The translations under genes were made by a program, and so were the position numbers. Positions 37,085 to 49,032 of a DNA stretch of 64,000 bases are shown piece after piece. Source of the stretch: Motacilla alba alba (lineage: Eukaryota > Chordata > Aves > Passeriformes > Motacillidae); the NCBI RefSeq assembly GCF_015832195.1, contig NC_052030.1, forward strand, positions 12,667,439 through 12,731,438. Reading direction: 5' to 3'. Below the pieces are notes generated by a model. That model was not told where the DNA came from. It did not search any database and saw only the letters and a list, made by a program, of their open reading frames with translations. Within the stretch, counting starts at the first letter, position 1, and each line of letters opens with the position of its first letter.

Positions 37085-37330
37085 TTTGCTCCTCATGCAT
37101 CAATTATTGGGCACTCATGCATCAGTTAATTGGGCACTCATGCATCAATTATTGGGTACTCATGCATCAATTATTGGGCACTCATGCATCAGTTACTTGG
37201 GCTCTTGTGCATCAGTTAATTGGGCTCTTGTGCATCAATTAATTAGCTGCTCTGACATGCAGCAGTGGGCACTCGTGCAGAAGTTCTTTGGGCACTCATG
37301 CATGGAATAATGGGGCACTCATGCCCAAGT
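37085..37330. repeat. 22-23 bp tandem repeat carrying ATGCAT and ATTGG
   Basis: Units read CATGCATCAATTATTGGG followed by CACT, starting at 37094, 37116, 37139, 37161 and 37183. Variants with TTGTGCATCAG follow near 37205 and 37228. To the right the array decays: units at about 37256-37330 keep only CACTC(A/G)TGCA. Traces continue to about 37370. Each good unit has the palindrome ATGCAT and an ATTGG, the reverse of a CCAAT box. Open frames through the array (102 codons from 37002) are by-products. Confidence 0.92.
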
Positions 37331-38200
37331 CAATCCTGAGCTCCTGCATGAAGGCACTGAGCAGTCATGCAGCTGTTTTTCTACTAATTTCAGGATTTTT
37401 TTTAACAATGCAGTGCCCCAGTTAGACAGGTGTTGGATCACTGTCAAGTTACCTGCCCAACAAAGTGCCTCAACTGAGATATTAGGAACTGAAAAGATTC
37501 TGGGCTTTAACTTAATTAAAATGGCATTTTTAGTTGATGAAGTAATTATGACATTTACTTGATCATATACTCCAGAAGCAAGTATCATAATTTCAAGTCT
37601 TTTTTTAAAATAAAATTATTACTTCTTTGGTTTACATAAATAATGTGATTCCCCTCTAGCTGTCACCCAGAGTTGCATGCCCACCTCACTGCTGTGCCCA
37701 AGGGCTCTGCAATTGTACTGGAGAAAACCTTGAGCAAGGAACCAAAGCAAACCCCAAAAAGCCAAACGCACACAGAGCCTGAGAGCTGTTTGAGGCAAGA
37801 GATTCTTGGGCCTTGCAGTACCTGCATGCTCTTAAATGTGATGGCTGTAAAACACACCTGGCAAATTAGTAACGGGATGAATTTTAAATGCTGCATCAGG
37901 CCCCTCTTAAATCAATGTGGCATAATTAACACTGTTCCTCCCAGATAAAGGTCTTCTGGGCTGTCAACATTTTTTAATACTCTTCAGTGTGAATAGAATG
38001 TTCTTTTGGCAGTAGATATTAGTTGGCAGGAGGAATTACTCATGACCTTTTAGCTTACACAAATAATTCAGGCTTCTTTTTCTGCTTAAAGCCTGCACAC
38101 TGCATCTTCCAGAAAAAGTGACAAAACATAATGGAAATAATTCCATTTTAGCATTCAGTGCTGGGTGGTTGTTTTCAGGCAAGAAAAAAACAATATGCAC

Positions 38201-38214
38201 TTTTTTTTTTTTTT
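38201..38214. repeat. Poly-T run of 14
   Basis: Fourteen T bases followed by AAGGGC. This could mark the tail of a minus-strand retroposed sequence, but no body is recognisable to its right. Confidence 0.85.
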
Positions 38215-39228
38215 AAGGGCTAAAGTCCAAGAGAGACAGAATTTCATTATTAGACCATGAAAATTACTCAGTGGCCTGTGTGCCATTGGTACTCATAATA
38301 TTTGGATTTTCTTCCTGGATTCTGAGCATTTCTGGCCAAGTGCTGGAAGCAGGCAGGCTCTGACGTGCAGCAGCGTGTGGATTGTGTCCCTCACAAGGCA
38401 TGGGCAGCAACGAGGAGAAGCCTTGCTCAGCGTCACTGCCAAACCCCCCTTTGTGCCAGAACCTGCTGGGGACCTGGACTCTGTCGGGTTCTGTACGAGC
38501 AGCTTGGGAGAGGGATGGAAAGCAGAGGAGCCAGGCTCAGAAACTCTGGTTTAGAGTTCAATCTCTGCTTGTGGTGCAGCAGATCTCCAGCTGCTCAGTA
38601 GCAGCGAGGCAGGGATGGAGAGCAGATGCTCCCTCCAAGAGCCAGCTGTGCCTGGGGAAGAGGGCATGGCCCCCAAGTGCCCGTGAATGACCCTCCTGGT
38701 CTGCTGGGAGCACACTTTGCATGGATCACTCCGTTTGTTTAAGGCCAGAATTAACCAGACTCTCTCAGATCACTCGTTCACATCATCCAAATGAAACCTT
38801 GCAGATCTTTGCTGGATTACTGGGCTGAGAAAGCTTCTGCCCAGAAAGCAAAAGGTGACTTCAGGCAGGGATCTCTCCAGTCACTGGGGCCAGAGCTGGA
38901 AAAGTGATTTTTTGCTGGTTTCACTCCTCAATTTGGTGTCAGTGCTCACACACCAAGGGCTGAGTCCAAAGCACTGACCCAGCAGCTCTTACACACCCTG
39001 AGGGATTGCCCTGCCAGGTTACCAAGTTATGATGGTCCAGCCTTCAGAAAGACAGCACTAAATAAAAACTCTCTAGTTAACTTCAGGCACTCGGCTCCAT
39101 CACTGTGGATGTTTGTTCTCATCCTTTGGTATTCCTGATAAAATCTGAAGTATTTCCCAAAATATTTATGGTAGTCAATGTTCATTGCTTATTGTACTGC
39201 CTAGAGATATGGATGAAGTTGTAAATAA

Positions 39229-39351
39229 GGGTTAAATGTAATTTTATATAAAATTTGGGGGCTAGGTATCCTTAAATTTGGGTATAAAGTTATGAAAAAG
39301 AGTTAAGTGTAATTTTATATAAAATCTGGGGGTTAGATGTACTAAATTTGG
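39229..39351. repeat. Diverged two-copy tandem duplication, 71 bp period
   Basis: A block of about 53 bp containing GTAATTTTATATAAAAT, then TGGGGG(C/T)TAG, then TAAATTTGG occurs at 39229-39281 and again at 39300-39351. The copies differ at several positions and by small indels, so the duplication is older than the minisatellite copies elsewhere. It contains TATATAAAA twice. The surrounding sequence could belong to an old retroelement, but I could not establish that. Confidence 0.75.
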
Positions 39352-41109
39352 CCATTCTGTCCAAATTTACATCTGGCAAAGTAAGCAAGAGCTAGCGATG
39401 ACAGGAGGAGGAAAGCTCTGCTTTGCTGACACCATGTTCCAGGTAACAAGAACAGAACAGAGCTGTGAAAAATTGTATTTTTCAGCACGTGTGGTCGAGA
39501 ACAAGGCCGGATTCCCATCGGTTCAAAAACCCAGGGCTTGGCATCCCAGCTCTTTTCCTCTGGCTGCTTTTGCAGTTCCCACACGTTTTTTGCGCCGCTG
39601 GTGTCAGCAGTGGGGAATGCTCACAGTCCACGCCAGGGCTGCTGAAATTGCAAGGGGCACAAGAGCAGCAGCAATTAGAGCCTGTTAGAGGTGGCTGAAA
39701 CCCCCGCAGCAAAACACAGAATTACTCAGATCTCAAAGCACTCTGCATTCATTAAGAATGTAGAGTGAGGCCATTTTTCCACGTAGAAAAAAGAAAAGAT
39801 GGAGCTATTTCTGTAGTGAAGTCTTGGAGGCAAGCAAAGGTCTGTGTTACAGAGATCTAATCTCTAGATTTATTTTTTTCTTGCATATAGGAGCATATTT
39901 TAGGCAGAAATAACCAAATCAGAGTCAATTTCTTCATATTGGGAGTGTTCTGTCATGCAAAAAAACCCTCAACCCGACCCACACCTTGGGCTTTTACCTG
40001 GAGTGAAACATCTTGTCAGCATTTCAGTAAAATCTATGCTCTGTGCAGTAAAGCAGGAACTTAGGTGACAACTTCATTTCAAAATTCAACACCCACTCTC
40101 CTCCCAACCAGGCAGTCTTGTCCAGCCTGACTGGTTTGTTTTATGGGACTGGGGGAGAGGAGTTACAGACACTGTTCTAAAATCCCCTGCCTTTGCCGTC
40201 TGCTGGGATGAACCACTTGCCACTCATTAGTGCCTTTTTCAGGTTAATTAAGCTTTGCAATAGCCAGAGCCTCGAACAACACTGCCTGACACATCCAATT
40301 TATGCTGTGCCATTGCCACTGGATGGCATGAGTTAGTTGTGCTGCAGCAATGGATGTGAAAGGGATCAATTAAACGTGGACAGCTCTTGCCAATAGGTAT
40401 TAGAGCATTAAACTGGTTTAATTCCCATTAAACTGGGAGCTCTCACTGTTTTAGCAGGGCATGGCCATGAGCACTGTGTTTGCCTCCCAGAGCTGAGCCA
40501 GGGCTCATGAGCTGAAAGGAAAATCAGTGTTCCCTCTTGTTTAGATAACAAAGACAAATAACCTTGTCCTGGCAGTAATAACCCTCCGTACAGCACCGCT
40601 GCAGTTGACTTTTCCCTCTCAGAGTGGTGTTTCAGCTGTGATAACACCATTCCCCAGAAATTCCAGCGATGGAAACCAGCACAGGTCAAAGCCTTCATGC
40701 CAGCTCCAGAGCCCTTCCAAAATCCAAAGGCACTTTAAAGCCGGCGTCTCAAGCTAAGCTGATTGCTAGATTTCCTTCTCCACCAGCCATGTGTTTGAGA
40801 GTCATGCCAAAAGCCACAATAATCCAGCTGAAAGGCAAATACTCTCAAACACAACTCGTTTCCAACCCGCCCAGCTGGACCCGCACCCTGGCACACGACA
40901 GGGCTTTGTGCAAAGGCTGTCCCTGTGTGGGGCACTCCCCAGGGAGGACCCAGCTCCCACGGTGTTCCCTCTTTTAGCTTGGAACACCGAGGGAAATAAC
41001 CCCAAAAACAAACCAAAGGGACCTCCCAACCATTTTCCCCCGTTCACACTTTTTTCCTACCTCGCATCCGAACAAAAGGGAAAATACAGTAGCAAATATC
41101 TCTTCTCCT

Positions 41110-41430
41110 GTAAGAGGATCTAAATGTAATGTACTTATGAATCCCATTAATAATGGAATAAGGAATTGATGCATAAGAATGAAAACATTTACATAGCACA
41201 AAGAAGCAGCTTTTACTATAAATTATTAATAGCCTAATAATGACAATATGAAATAATAATTAACAAAGGCACAGCTATTATCACCCAAACAAGAAATAGC
41301 TTGACTTAACAAAGGATCCTACATAACAGATATGCTAATCTTATTTTCCAATTTCTGGAACCATTTTCTGTTACTTTTCAAAAACTCATTATCAAAGTCA
41401 CGAGTAGGAAACTGCTCAAACATTGCAATA
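41110..41430. other. AT-rich candidate conserved non-coding region
   Basis: The sequence holds CCCATTAATAATGG (an imperfect dyad near 41143), TAAATTATTAATAGCC (near 41219), AATAATAATTAAC (near 41252) and GCTAATC, all within about 200 bp and without simple-repeat character. It could be an enhancer-like element bound by homeodomain proteins, or merely AT-rich DNA. Confidence 0.22.
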
Positions 41431-43071
41431 TTTTGGTTGTAAAACAATTTGATAGTTATTATGAAGGTTTTTTTCATCTCTCCGTGGGAGAAGAGGATGA
41501 ATTCATTTATGCAAGAGTAATTTCTTCCAGAGCCATTTTGCGAGATGATTTATTTGTAGAGCGGGACAGACAATAATAAAGCCTCGGATTTAAACAGTGC
41601 CTTTCATCCCAAAGGATCCTGAAGTACTTCCCAAGATCTATCTCTGCCCGGGAATGACGTCCCCCACCCCTGCAGGGATGGCTGGGGCTGCTGAGCAGCA
41701 CAGGAATGCTCTGGAGCAGCTTGGGGAGCCCAGCAGGACACCCAGGTGGCATTCCAGGCTGCTCCCAACAAGCAGATCAGGATTTCCAAGGCAGCAGAGC
41801 AGAGGTGGGTGTGAGTCCCTGAGTGTCCCTGTGCTGCTGCTGGGCTGTGATTCCGAGCAGCTCCCAGCCCAGCAGGACACACCACTGCTGCTTCTGAGAC
41901 CCTCTGGGGCACAGCAGGGGTTGGAAATGTCCCCACTTGCTCAGAATTGATTCTCCCAGCACAGCATTCTCCCCCAGCCCTGCAGAGAAACCCCCTGCAC
42001 ACATGTGGGAACCCCTTCCCCATCACAAATTCCCAGCTTTGTATGCTCAAAGGATTTGGGACGGAAAAAAAAAATCATCTGACCTGTCCAGGCAGCTAAT
42101 CCCATTCTTTAGGAAAACTTCCAGAATAGAATTTATGACCTGAGAGGCTGGACAGGGGCAGTGTAAGCCCCACGAAAGCATTAAACAGCAATTCACTGCT
42201 AAGCAGCAGGTGAGCATGGCTTTTTTCAGCAATCCTCCTGCTGACACAGTGAGTGTTAAACAGCAGCCAAGCCCTGCAACATTCACCTGCTCCCCTGCTT
42301 CTATCCCAAATTCACTGCAGCAGCCAGAAGACTCCCAGTGCCTCTACTAGCTTTGGGCCACGAGGTATTTTCTTTTTCAAGTCTTTTGGAAGAGAGAAAT
42401 TTCTTTTTGCTTTGATTTTTTCCCATTTTATCACGCAATGCTTGAGCAGAGTTTCTGGCCAGGAGTTGCTGCCCTCAGCCCACAGGAATTGTTCCGAAGC
42501 CCCCACAGCTGCCAAGAGCAGAACCGAGCACAGGCAGCGTTGTTGCAGGCAGCCACTGGTGGTTAGAGCAGTTTAAGAACACCAGCAACTCAACAGCAGG
42601 CAATTTGTGCCACACTCGGTAGCGTTTTTAATGACACAGGGGTAGTAGTGGTGTAGTCTTTCCCAAAAAAAGCAAGGATGGCAGACCCAGAGCTGCTGGA
42701 GCACCGGGGTTTCCCACCAGAAGATTCAGGTCACAAGAATTACAGACAGGGAATTTAAGCATGGATTAATAAAAAAAGCAATTTCCACTATCAGTGTTTC
42801 TCAGTGTGCTTGATAATCCTTTGCTTTCCATGAGACACAGCCACCCTCACCCCCAGGTCAGTCCCACATGGTTTGCATAAGGCCTGCAGAGGATAATAAA
42901 CTGGGGCTGCCATTCCTGATCTTTGTTTAGTCCTAGAGCAATCTGTCGTGTGACAGCTCCACGGAGCAGCAGGCTCAGCTTATTTTACAAAAGTCACCAT
43001 TTCAGGAGCAGCATTTTGTGGGGTTTATTTGGTTTTATTCTTTAATAAGGAATTATCCTTCATGTTGTGAA

Positions 43072-43178
43072 AGGGTTGTGGAGAGAGTTATTCTTTCTGT
43101 GGCACTTGGGATTTTTTGGGGTGGTTATGGTGGTGCAGATGGTCCTGAAGGCCTCTTCCAGCCTTGATGGTTCTGTGG
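43072..43178 (+). mobile_element. CR1 LINE 3'-terminal fragment
   Basis: The stretch contains CTGTGGCACTTGGGA, then GGTTATGGTGGTGCAGATGG, and ends TCCTGAAGGCCTCTTCCAG followed by CCTTGATGGTTCTGTGG. In CR1 elements the 3' end typically reads as a GATGATCTTAAAGGTC-like segment, then TTCCAACCTTAATGATTCT, so this is a CR1 terminus with substitutions. It belongs to a different CR1 subfamily from the copy at 55434-55634. Only about 100 bp remains, so it is a dead, 5'-truncated copy. Orientation is +. Confidence 0.7.
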
Positions 43179-44898
43179 GACATGGACCTTTTTATCTATG
43201 CATTCTGCAGTTATCTATACGAGCCTTTATATATTTACAGCGTGTAATTCAAAGTGTCCAAGGTCTGCATTTCTTGTTCTCCATATCTAAGCCCAGAGAA
43301 GAGAATTTAAATTCCTTTGCCACTTCTTGGTGTTTCTAAGTGTTTGCATCCCTTGGTAACAAAGAAACGGCTTCTGGACATTTGGAGGAGCCAGAATGAC
43401 CCCACACTTGCTATTTTCAGATTGAAAATTGGAGTTTTCTCCTCAAACCTCTCTCTTTTTCCCTCTCTCTCTCAAGGAAAGGATAAACATTCAGCAACAG
43501 ATGTTTAGTAAAGGTCACTACATTTATAAGTATGAGCAGAATCCTCCAGTAAAGGATGAAATTTAATATTAAGTGTTTCCTGACAAAATGGATTTAATTA
43601 TTACAGCCTTCCTTGGCTGAGATCCCATTAAATCAAATTTTTAAATTATTGCAAATCTAAATAAAGCAAAGGTGTGCTGAAGGTTTGTACAAGGGATTGT
43701 CAATCAAAGCTTATCTAAGGGGAAGCCTAGAACTTGCTGGCAGCAGCTGCTGGGAGGGGATTTGAGGTCAGGTTTGGAGGTGGTGGTAACTGGCCATCCC
43801 CAAATGTTTATGAGGTGACATATTTGAGTGATTATGCCCAGTTGGTGGATTTATTTCCAGACAACTCATTAGCAGCAGCAGCAGCAGCAGAGTTTTGCAA
43901 GGACGCAGAGACATTTCCATTCACGGGGGTTTTGTAACATTTGATTGGCACCTCTGGACAACGCTGCACCATAAATATGGAAATATGAACACATTTATTT
44001 TCCCGTCGTGATGGTGCAAACCAGGGTTTCTATGGGTGTCTTTTCCAATATCTGCATTAAGCAAGGCCGTGGGCTCCCAGCACACACAAACACCGTGTGC
44101 AGGAGTTCAGAAAGCAGAGGAGGAGTGCACAATGCAGGGAGAGGAGAACTCCTTTATTAACATATTCCCACTCATATCCCATTAGCATTCTCATCTCTTG
44201 GGAAAGCCACATTCCTGGTGGGAGATTTAATCACTGTCAGGCTGAAACTCCTCCAAAAAACTAAGGACTCCAGCACTAATAAGCTCTTAAAATGGATGGA
44301 GCTACTCTGCAAATTGGTGTAAAGTGTTACTCAATTAGAAAAAACCAATATTATCCACTGCCATTAAATGGCGAGCAGCAGAGTAAATCTCTTGATTCCA
44401 GCCACTTGTTACCATGAAGGAATTTTCCCTTGGTAGTGGTGATTCCCAAGGAGTTTCCCCAGTGAGAGCCTGGAAGCCGGGCAGGCACACAGGAGCCATC
44501 AATCACTGAACCATGGCACGGGAATTGTCTGCCACACAAAGCTGCCAGGCAACAGCATCGGGGTCATTAAAAGCCATGATAGCATCTTGTGCTTAATGGA
44601 GTACCGCAGAAAAAGGAAATGAGCCTTGAGAAGCTGAATGCCCTCTGCTCAATCCCCAAACATTATTTGTTCTTGTCCTTATGTTCTAAATTAATATCTT
44701 GTTTTCCAAGCAGTGTAGCGTTTCCATTACAATCACATGCCACTTCGGGTTAGCAGAATCATTAACCAAGCCATTTACAGCAATTCCCAGGCAGCCAGCT
44801 CTCCCAGGATTGCTGCTCATTCCCTCTGCTGAAGGCCCTGATCTCAGGAAGAGCCAGGAGGTGTGAGACAGCAGTGGGTGCCAGCACACCGGTTCAGC
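43179..44898. other. Unique non-coding DNA, no gene recognised
   Basis: AT-leaning sequence with no frame over about 90 codons. It contains an (AGC)n microsatellite listed separately. A stretch with AACATATTCCCAC and CCATTAGCATTC near 44160-44200 has the look of an enhancer but is too short to call. No transposon besides the CR1 tail to the left. Confidence 0.6.
43871..43891. repeat. (AGC)n microsatellite
   Basis: Seven AGC/AG units in a row. They fall in a 67-codon open frame (43734-43937), where they would encode alanine, but no other property of that frame suggests a gene. A triplet run of this kind can be length-polymorphic. Confidence 0.85.
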
Positions 44899-44978
44899 TG
44901 TTTAGGGATTGTTTAGGGATTGTTTGGGGATTTTTTAGAGATTGTTTAGGGATTATTTGGGGATTTTTTAGGGATTTT
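44899..44978. repeat. T/G-rich tandem repeat with 11-13 bp units
   Basis: The motif GGGATTGTTTA and its variants GGGGATTTTTTA, GAGATTGTTTA and GGGATTATTTG follow one another across about 80 bp. Pairs and triplets of variants recur with a period near 36 bp, indicating duplication of a three-unit block. On the + strand the array is nearly free of C. Confidence 0.9.
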
Positions 44979-47900
44979 CACTCTTGTTTAGCTGTGGGAT
45001 TTTCAGCCCAGAGCCACCCAGGACTGTCCCACTCCACAAGAACAAAAATCAGCTCTGGGGTAGGATGAGAGAAGAAGCTGCCAGGGTTTCTGAGACCTTT
45101 GGGTGCCTCCATCCCTCAGCATGTCCTGACCAGAATGTTCCTCAGCAAAGCCTCACCAGGCTGCTGTTCAGGTGAAGGAGGTGTCACTGAAATCCAGGAG
45201 GAAAAGAGAATCCCTCTGGCACTTTGTTTGTAGCCGTAGAGAAGCAGGCGTTGCTTCACTCTGGCCAGGATGTGCCATGGAAAACATTCCACTGCCTCCT
45301 CTTTGTACTGGACCTTCCACAGATTCATACACACAAAACCAAAGGCAGCTCTCGTTCATTGGTCCCAAATGACACAACTCTAAGGAGTTGATTCCCCACT
45401 GGGTATTGATCCCTTGATGAACTGGTTTTTTCCCAAATGAGAAATTGATGCTGCCTGTCTCTGAGGAAAATAGTCTGGACAGAAGTTGTGAGACCATTCT
45501 GATAATGCTTCAGTCCAGTATATGTATATTTCTAAAATCTATTTATTCTCATATTTAAATATATATCATTAATCACGCAAGTGGAAACTGGACTGTTTTG
45601 TTTAAAAACCCCCACAAACTGTTAATAATCATACTAACACAACTTCTTAATCAAACATTATGAAATACCCTGTCCCCCTAAATTTAAACACTGACGTGGC
45701 ATCAGTTTCCTTTCTTTTCTCTAAACTTTTCCTGCGTTCTAAGGCTGACTGAAAACCAACAGTAATGGCCCTGGGTTTCTTGGCCAACCCTTTAAAAGTG
45801 GAGGATGCAGCCAAACCTGATTTGCCAATTTAAATATGACAGTTTTATTGCCTGCTGTTTAGCATCTGCCACAATTAGAGCCATTAGAGGAAAATATTTT
45901 ATCATTATATGAGAATTTCTCATCTGTGGAAATATTTCTGCACAGCATCTAGTAAAGTATTCTTACACAGTCTCCAATTATTCAAATTTTTCAGTCTTAA
46001 TTCTTTCTCTAAATCAATGTGGCTCATAATTATTTTAAGCTTTATGGAATTAGCTCTTTTAAAAGCACTGCTGTACATTCCATGACAGATTTGGGCTTCA
46101 TTCTGTTTGCATATTACAAATATAATCCAGCTATAATCATCCCCTCCTAAAACACGGTGATTTTTTTAGTCCTCTAATGTATCAGCCTTTTGTTCCCAAC
46201 GCCCTAATTCTGTGCTAAATGTGCTTTTTGCTTTTCACCATTTTCCTTTTGCTGCCAAGGGCAGCGTGGTGGGATCAATGTGTTCAGGAAGGGCCAGGCA
46301 GGGGGGAGCTGTGCCATCCCTTTTTCTGGATTTTGGATTGTCTGGATTTTGCAGAAGTTGGAGAATCCTCTTGAAATCTGCTTGATTTTCCTACCAGTTC
46401 CTTCAATCCCATTGCTTGGTGACCTCCAGTTTCTTTGGATTTCAGGGGCAAGGCCTGAAATTCTGCAATAAGAAGCGTGGATCCTCTTTGAGGGGCTTTG
46501 AGATGGAGCTCCCTCAGTGGGGGCTCAGGGAAAGCAGAATTCTCTGAGAGGATGCCTCGAATTTGGGATTTCACAGGATGGATTACGTGGCTTTTGTGCA
46601 CATGAGAGTAAAAAGGACTTGAGGCTGAGGAGGAAAAGCAAGCCTAGGAAATCTCAGAGGTTAAATCAGAGACTGAAGGTGCTTTGCCATTTTTGGGAGG
46701 TTCTGCAAGCACCAAGAGCAGAGAAGGGTTGATTTTTAGCTGAACAATGCTGGACAAAAAATACAGGGCCATTCTTAAAAAGTGCAATTTGCTTCTGCCC
46801 CGAGTGGTTGAGCACAGCAAACAGTGATCCACGATTCCCTGGGAGAAATGGAGGTTCTCTCTCAGGCCAGAGGAGTTTCATCAGGAGCGTGGTATCAATG
46901 TTAACCTGCTCTCCAGAAGAGGAAAACACTTCTTTCTGGCAGGCACTTTCATACATTTTTCAAAGTACTTGGCTGGTTTGCACATTCAAGTACTATTGGA
47001 TCCAAAGTTATGCCAAAATTTGGCATATACCAGCAAATAAAAATAGAGAGCAGGCCAGAAGATTGCAAGAGAGAAAGGCAACTGGTCACAATTCCGTGCC
47101 TGTTTTGAACTGACAGATTTGTCAGACAAATATGAAGATAATGGGGAAGGAAACCAGCTTGATAATTTTGTACAATACAAAATTTGCACGCGAAGCTCTC
47201 TCAACACTGCTCCTTCAGACACAAGGGCAGGGAACCAACAGGCTGGGCAAGGAGTGACTCAACAGCAGTAAATAAAAATACGCATCCCTTGGCATTTTGA
47301 AAGAGAAACCCACAGATGTCGCATCCAGGCAATTACTGGGCCTCAAAATGGACCGTGCTGCAAATGGAAATGAGAAATGGCATTTACTTCCTCCCAGTTT
47401 TAATAGCATATGCAGATATTGTGTAATGTGTGTCAAATGCCATTTGGCTCAGCAGAGTCCAATTAATCTCAGCTCTTTCCACCATACCTTCTGCTCTGCG
47501 GGCTCCACACCGTGTGCTGTGGGGAGGATGTGCTGTGGCTGTCAGGGCTGGCTGAAGAATCTTTAATTTCTCCTGCTTTTACAGCCCTGCTTATGGTGGG
47601 GCCTGACTCAAGGTGAGCGCCAGCAACGCTGCAGATCCATCCACCAGCATTCCAGCCCCCAGATGGAAGCGGGGTGGGACAGAGCTCCCACTGCTTCCCA
47701 GAAGGGATGAAGTGCTCAGAATCTCAAACAACCAGGCTTTAATGGGAGAAATTGGATTTTCTTTTCCAGCTGCCTGAAATGAAGTTAGAGCCATGCCTGC
47801 CATGATTTCATTTTCCAGCAGGCAAATTGCTGGAACCCTGGGCTTGGAGTCAAAAAAAAAATGGGGATGGGGCTCCGTTTCTCTTGCTTAACCTTCTGCA

Positions 47901-48937
47901 AGACGCTGCACTGGTTCCTTGGCTTCTGCAGCAGTAAAAGGAGTTTCATCTCTCAGATAAAACTGGGGACGTAGGAGTGCACGTGGGCTCTTAATTCACC
48001 TCAACACCATTCAAAAAGAGAGCCCAGTGTCACTTCTTGTTCTTCCTGAAGATCTCTGATAGCCCCAAGTCCTATGGAAGAGTTAAATACACCACAAACT
48101 GTACAGTAGGTTGTTAAAAATGCAGGAGTACATAGCTTGTCAGAAATGCAGGAGTTTTTAACTCATCAGTGAAAAGGGACGTGTGAATTTGAGTTGTCCC
48201 ACAGAAGGTCTTTGGGAAGTTCTCATTTTTCTTCCAGTGATGAGCAAAGACCTTGAATAACAGCACCTAAAATAAACTCCCAACCCAAGAAACAATAATT
48301 TGGAGAGGCAGGATATACTGCTTTCCATCCCTTCCACTTGGCACCAAAAATGTTCAGCAACTCGAATCAACTTTCAAGAATTTAGGAGCAATAAATCATG
48401 CTACAGTTAATTTACTTAGGATTTTCTCCTAAGTTAATTTTTATATTATACTTAAGGGAAACCAAAGCATTTATTTGCAAGGCTCAAGAATATCACATCA
48501 TATAATTTCTGTTTCAACCCTATTTTAAAAGAAATAGCAATGTTTCACTTGTATTAAATTTAATTTAGGCAGAACAGAGAAGTTACAGCAACAGTTTTCA
48601 CCACCATAACTCATGCTAATGGTGAATGCCATTTTTGAATCCTGAACTACAGATCTGAGTCCTTACCACATCTTGGGGCCAGGAAGGATTTTTGCTAAAG
48701 CTTTAAGAGAATTCCACTAATTTATCTCCATAATTTGTTGGTTTTGTCTAATTTATCTTCATAATTCAGCTTCTAATTACTGTAAGAGCTAAAATATCTG
48801 TAAATTATTGATTTTGAAATGCCTTATTTTCATCCCACGCCAAGAATTCAAGCAAAAGTGTGATGTAAGAAAATACAAGCCTTTAGCTGTGTCCTGCTTC
48901 AGCTGTGATGTTTAATAAGCCAATACTGTCCCTGATA
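44979..48937. other. Unique non-coding DNA, no gene recognised
   Basis: AT-rich at 45500-46260, with ATATTTAAATATATATC near 45551, and again at 48380-48900; mixed elsewhere. AAATGGCATTT at 47375-47385 is the exact reverse complement of AAATGCCATTT at 47435-47445, an 11 bp inverted repeat with a 49 bp loop; one such pair is expected by chance in a window this size. No recognisable protein, RNA gene or transposon. Confidence 0.6.
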
Positions 48938-49032
48938 TCTGATCACAGGGGGGTTTCCAGTCAGTGATATAGAGTGGAATCTGATCACAGGGGGGTTTCC
49001 AGCTGGTGATAAAGAGTGGACTCTGAGCAGCT
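48938..49032. repeat. 42 bp tandem duplication, two copies plus a remnant
   Basis: TCTGATCACAGGGGGGTTTC begins at 48938 and at 48980, and each is followed by CAG-(T/C)-N-GTGATA-AGAGTGGA. A third, truncated start (TCTGAGCAG) follows at 49022. The two full copies differ at only a few positions, so the duplication is fairly recent. Each copy contains TGATCA and a run of six G. Confidence 0.9.

Larger units (their letters stand above)
37331..43071. other. Unique non-coding DNA, no gene recognised
   Basis: AT-rich at 37500-38340, 39120-39330 and 41110-41530; GC-rich at 38360-38700 and 41590-42000, where frames of up to 148 codons overlap on both strands without recognisable content. A T14 run lies at 38201-38214. 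The area 38990-39700 was examined as a possible degraded LTR but the evidence was insufficient. No RNA gene or promoter was recognised. Confidence 0.55.

Noticed and set aside
38990..39700. Possible degraded LTR (AATAAA near 39060, TATATAAAA twice, locally higher CpG around 39480-39600)
   Set aside because: No clear TG...CA ends, no target-site duplication, no partner LTR and no retroviral coding remnant were seen. The motifs alone are common in AT-rich DNA.
47375..47445. Hairpin from the 11 bp inverted repeat AAATGGCATTT / AAATGCCATTT
   Set aside because: A stem of this length with a 49 bp loop is expected about once by chance in 64 kb, and no miRNA-like extended pairing was seen.
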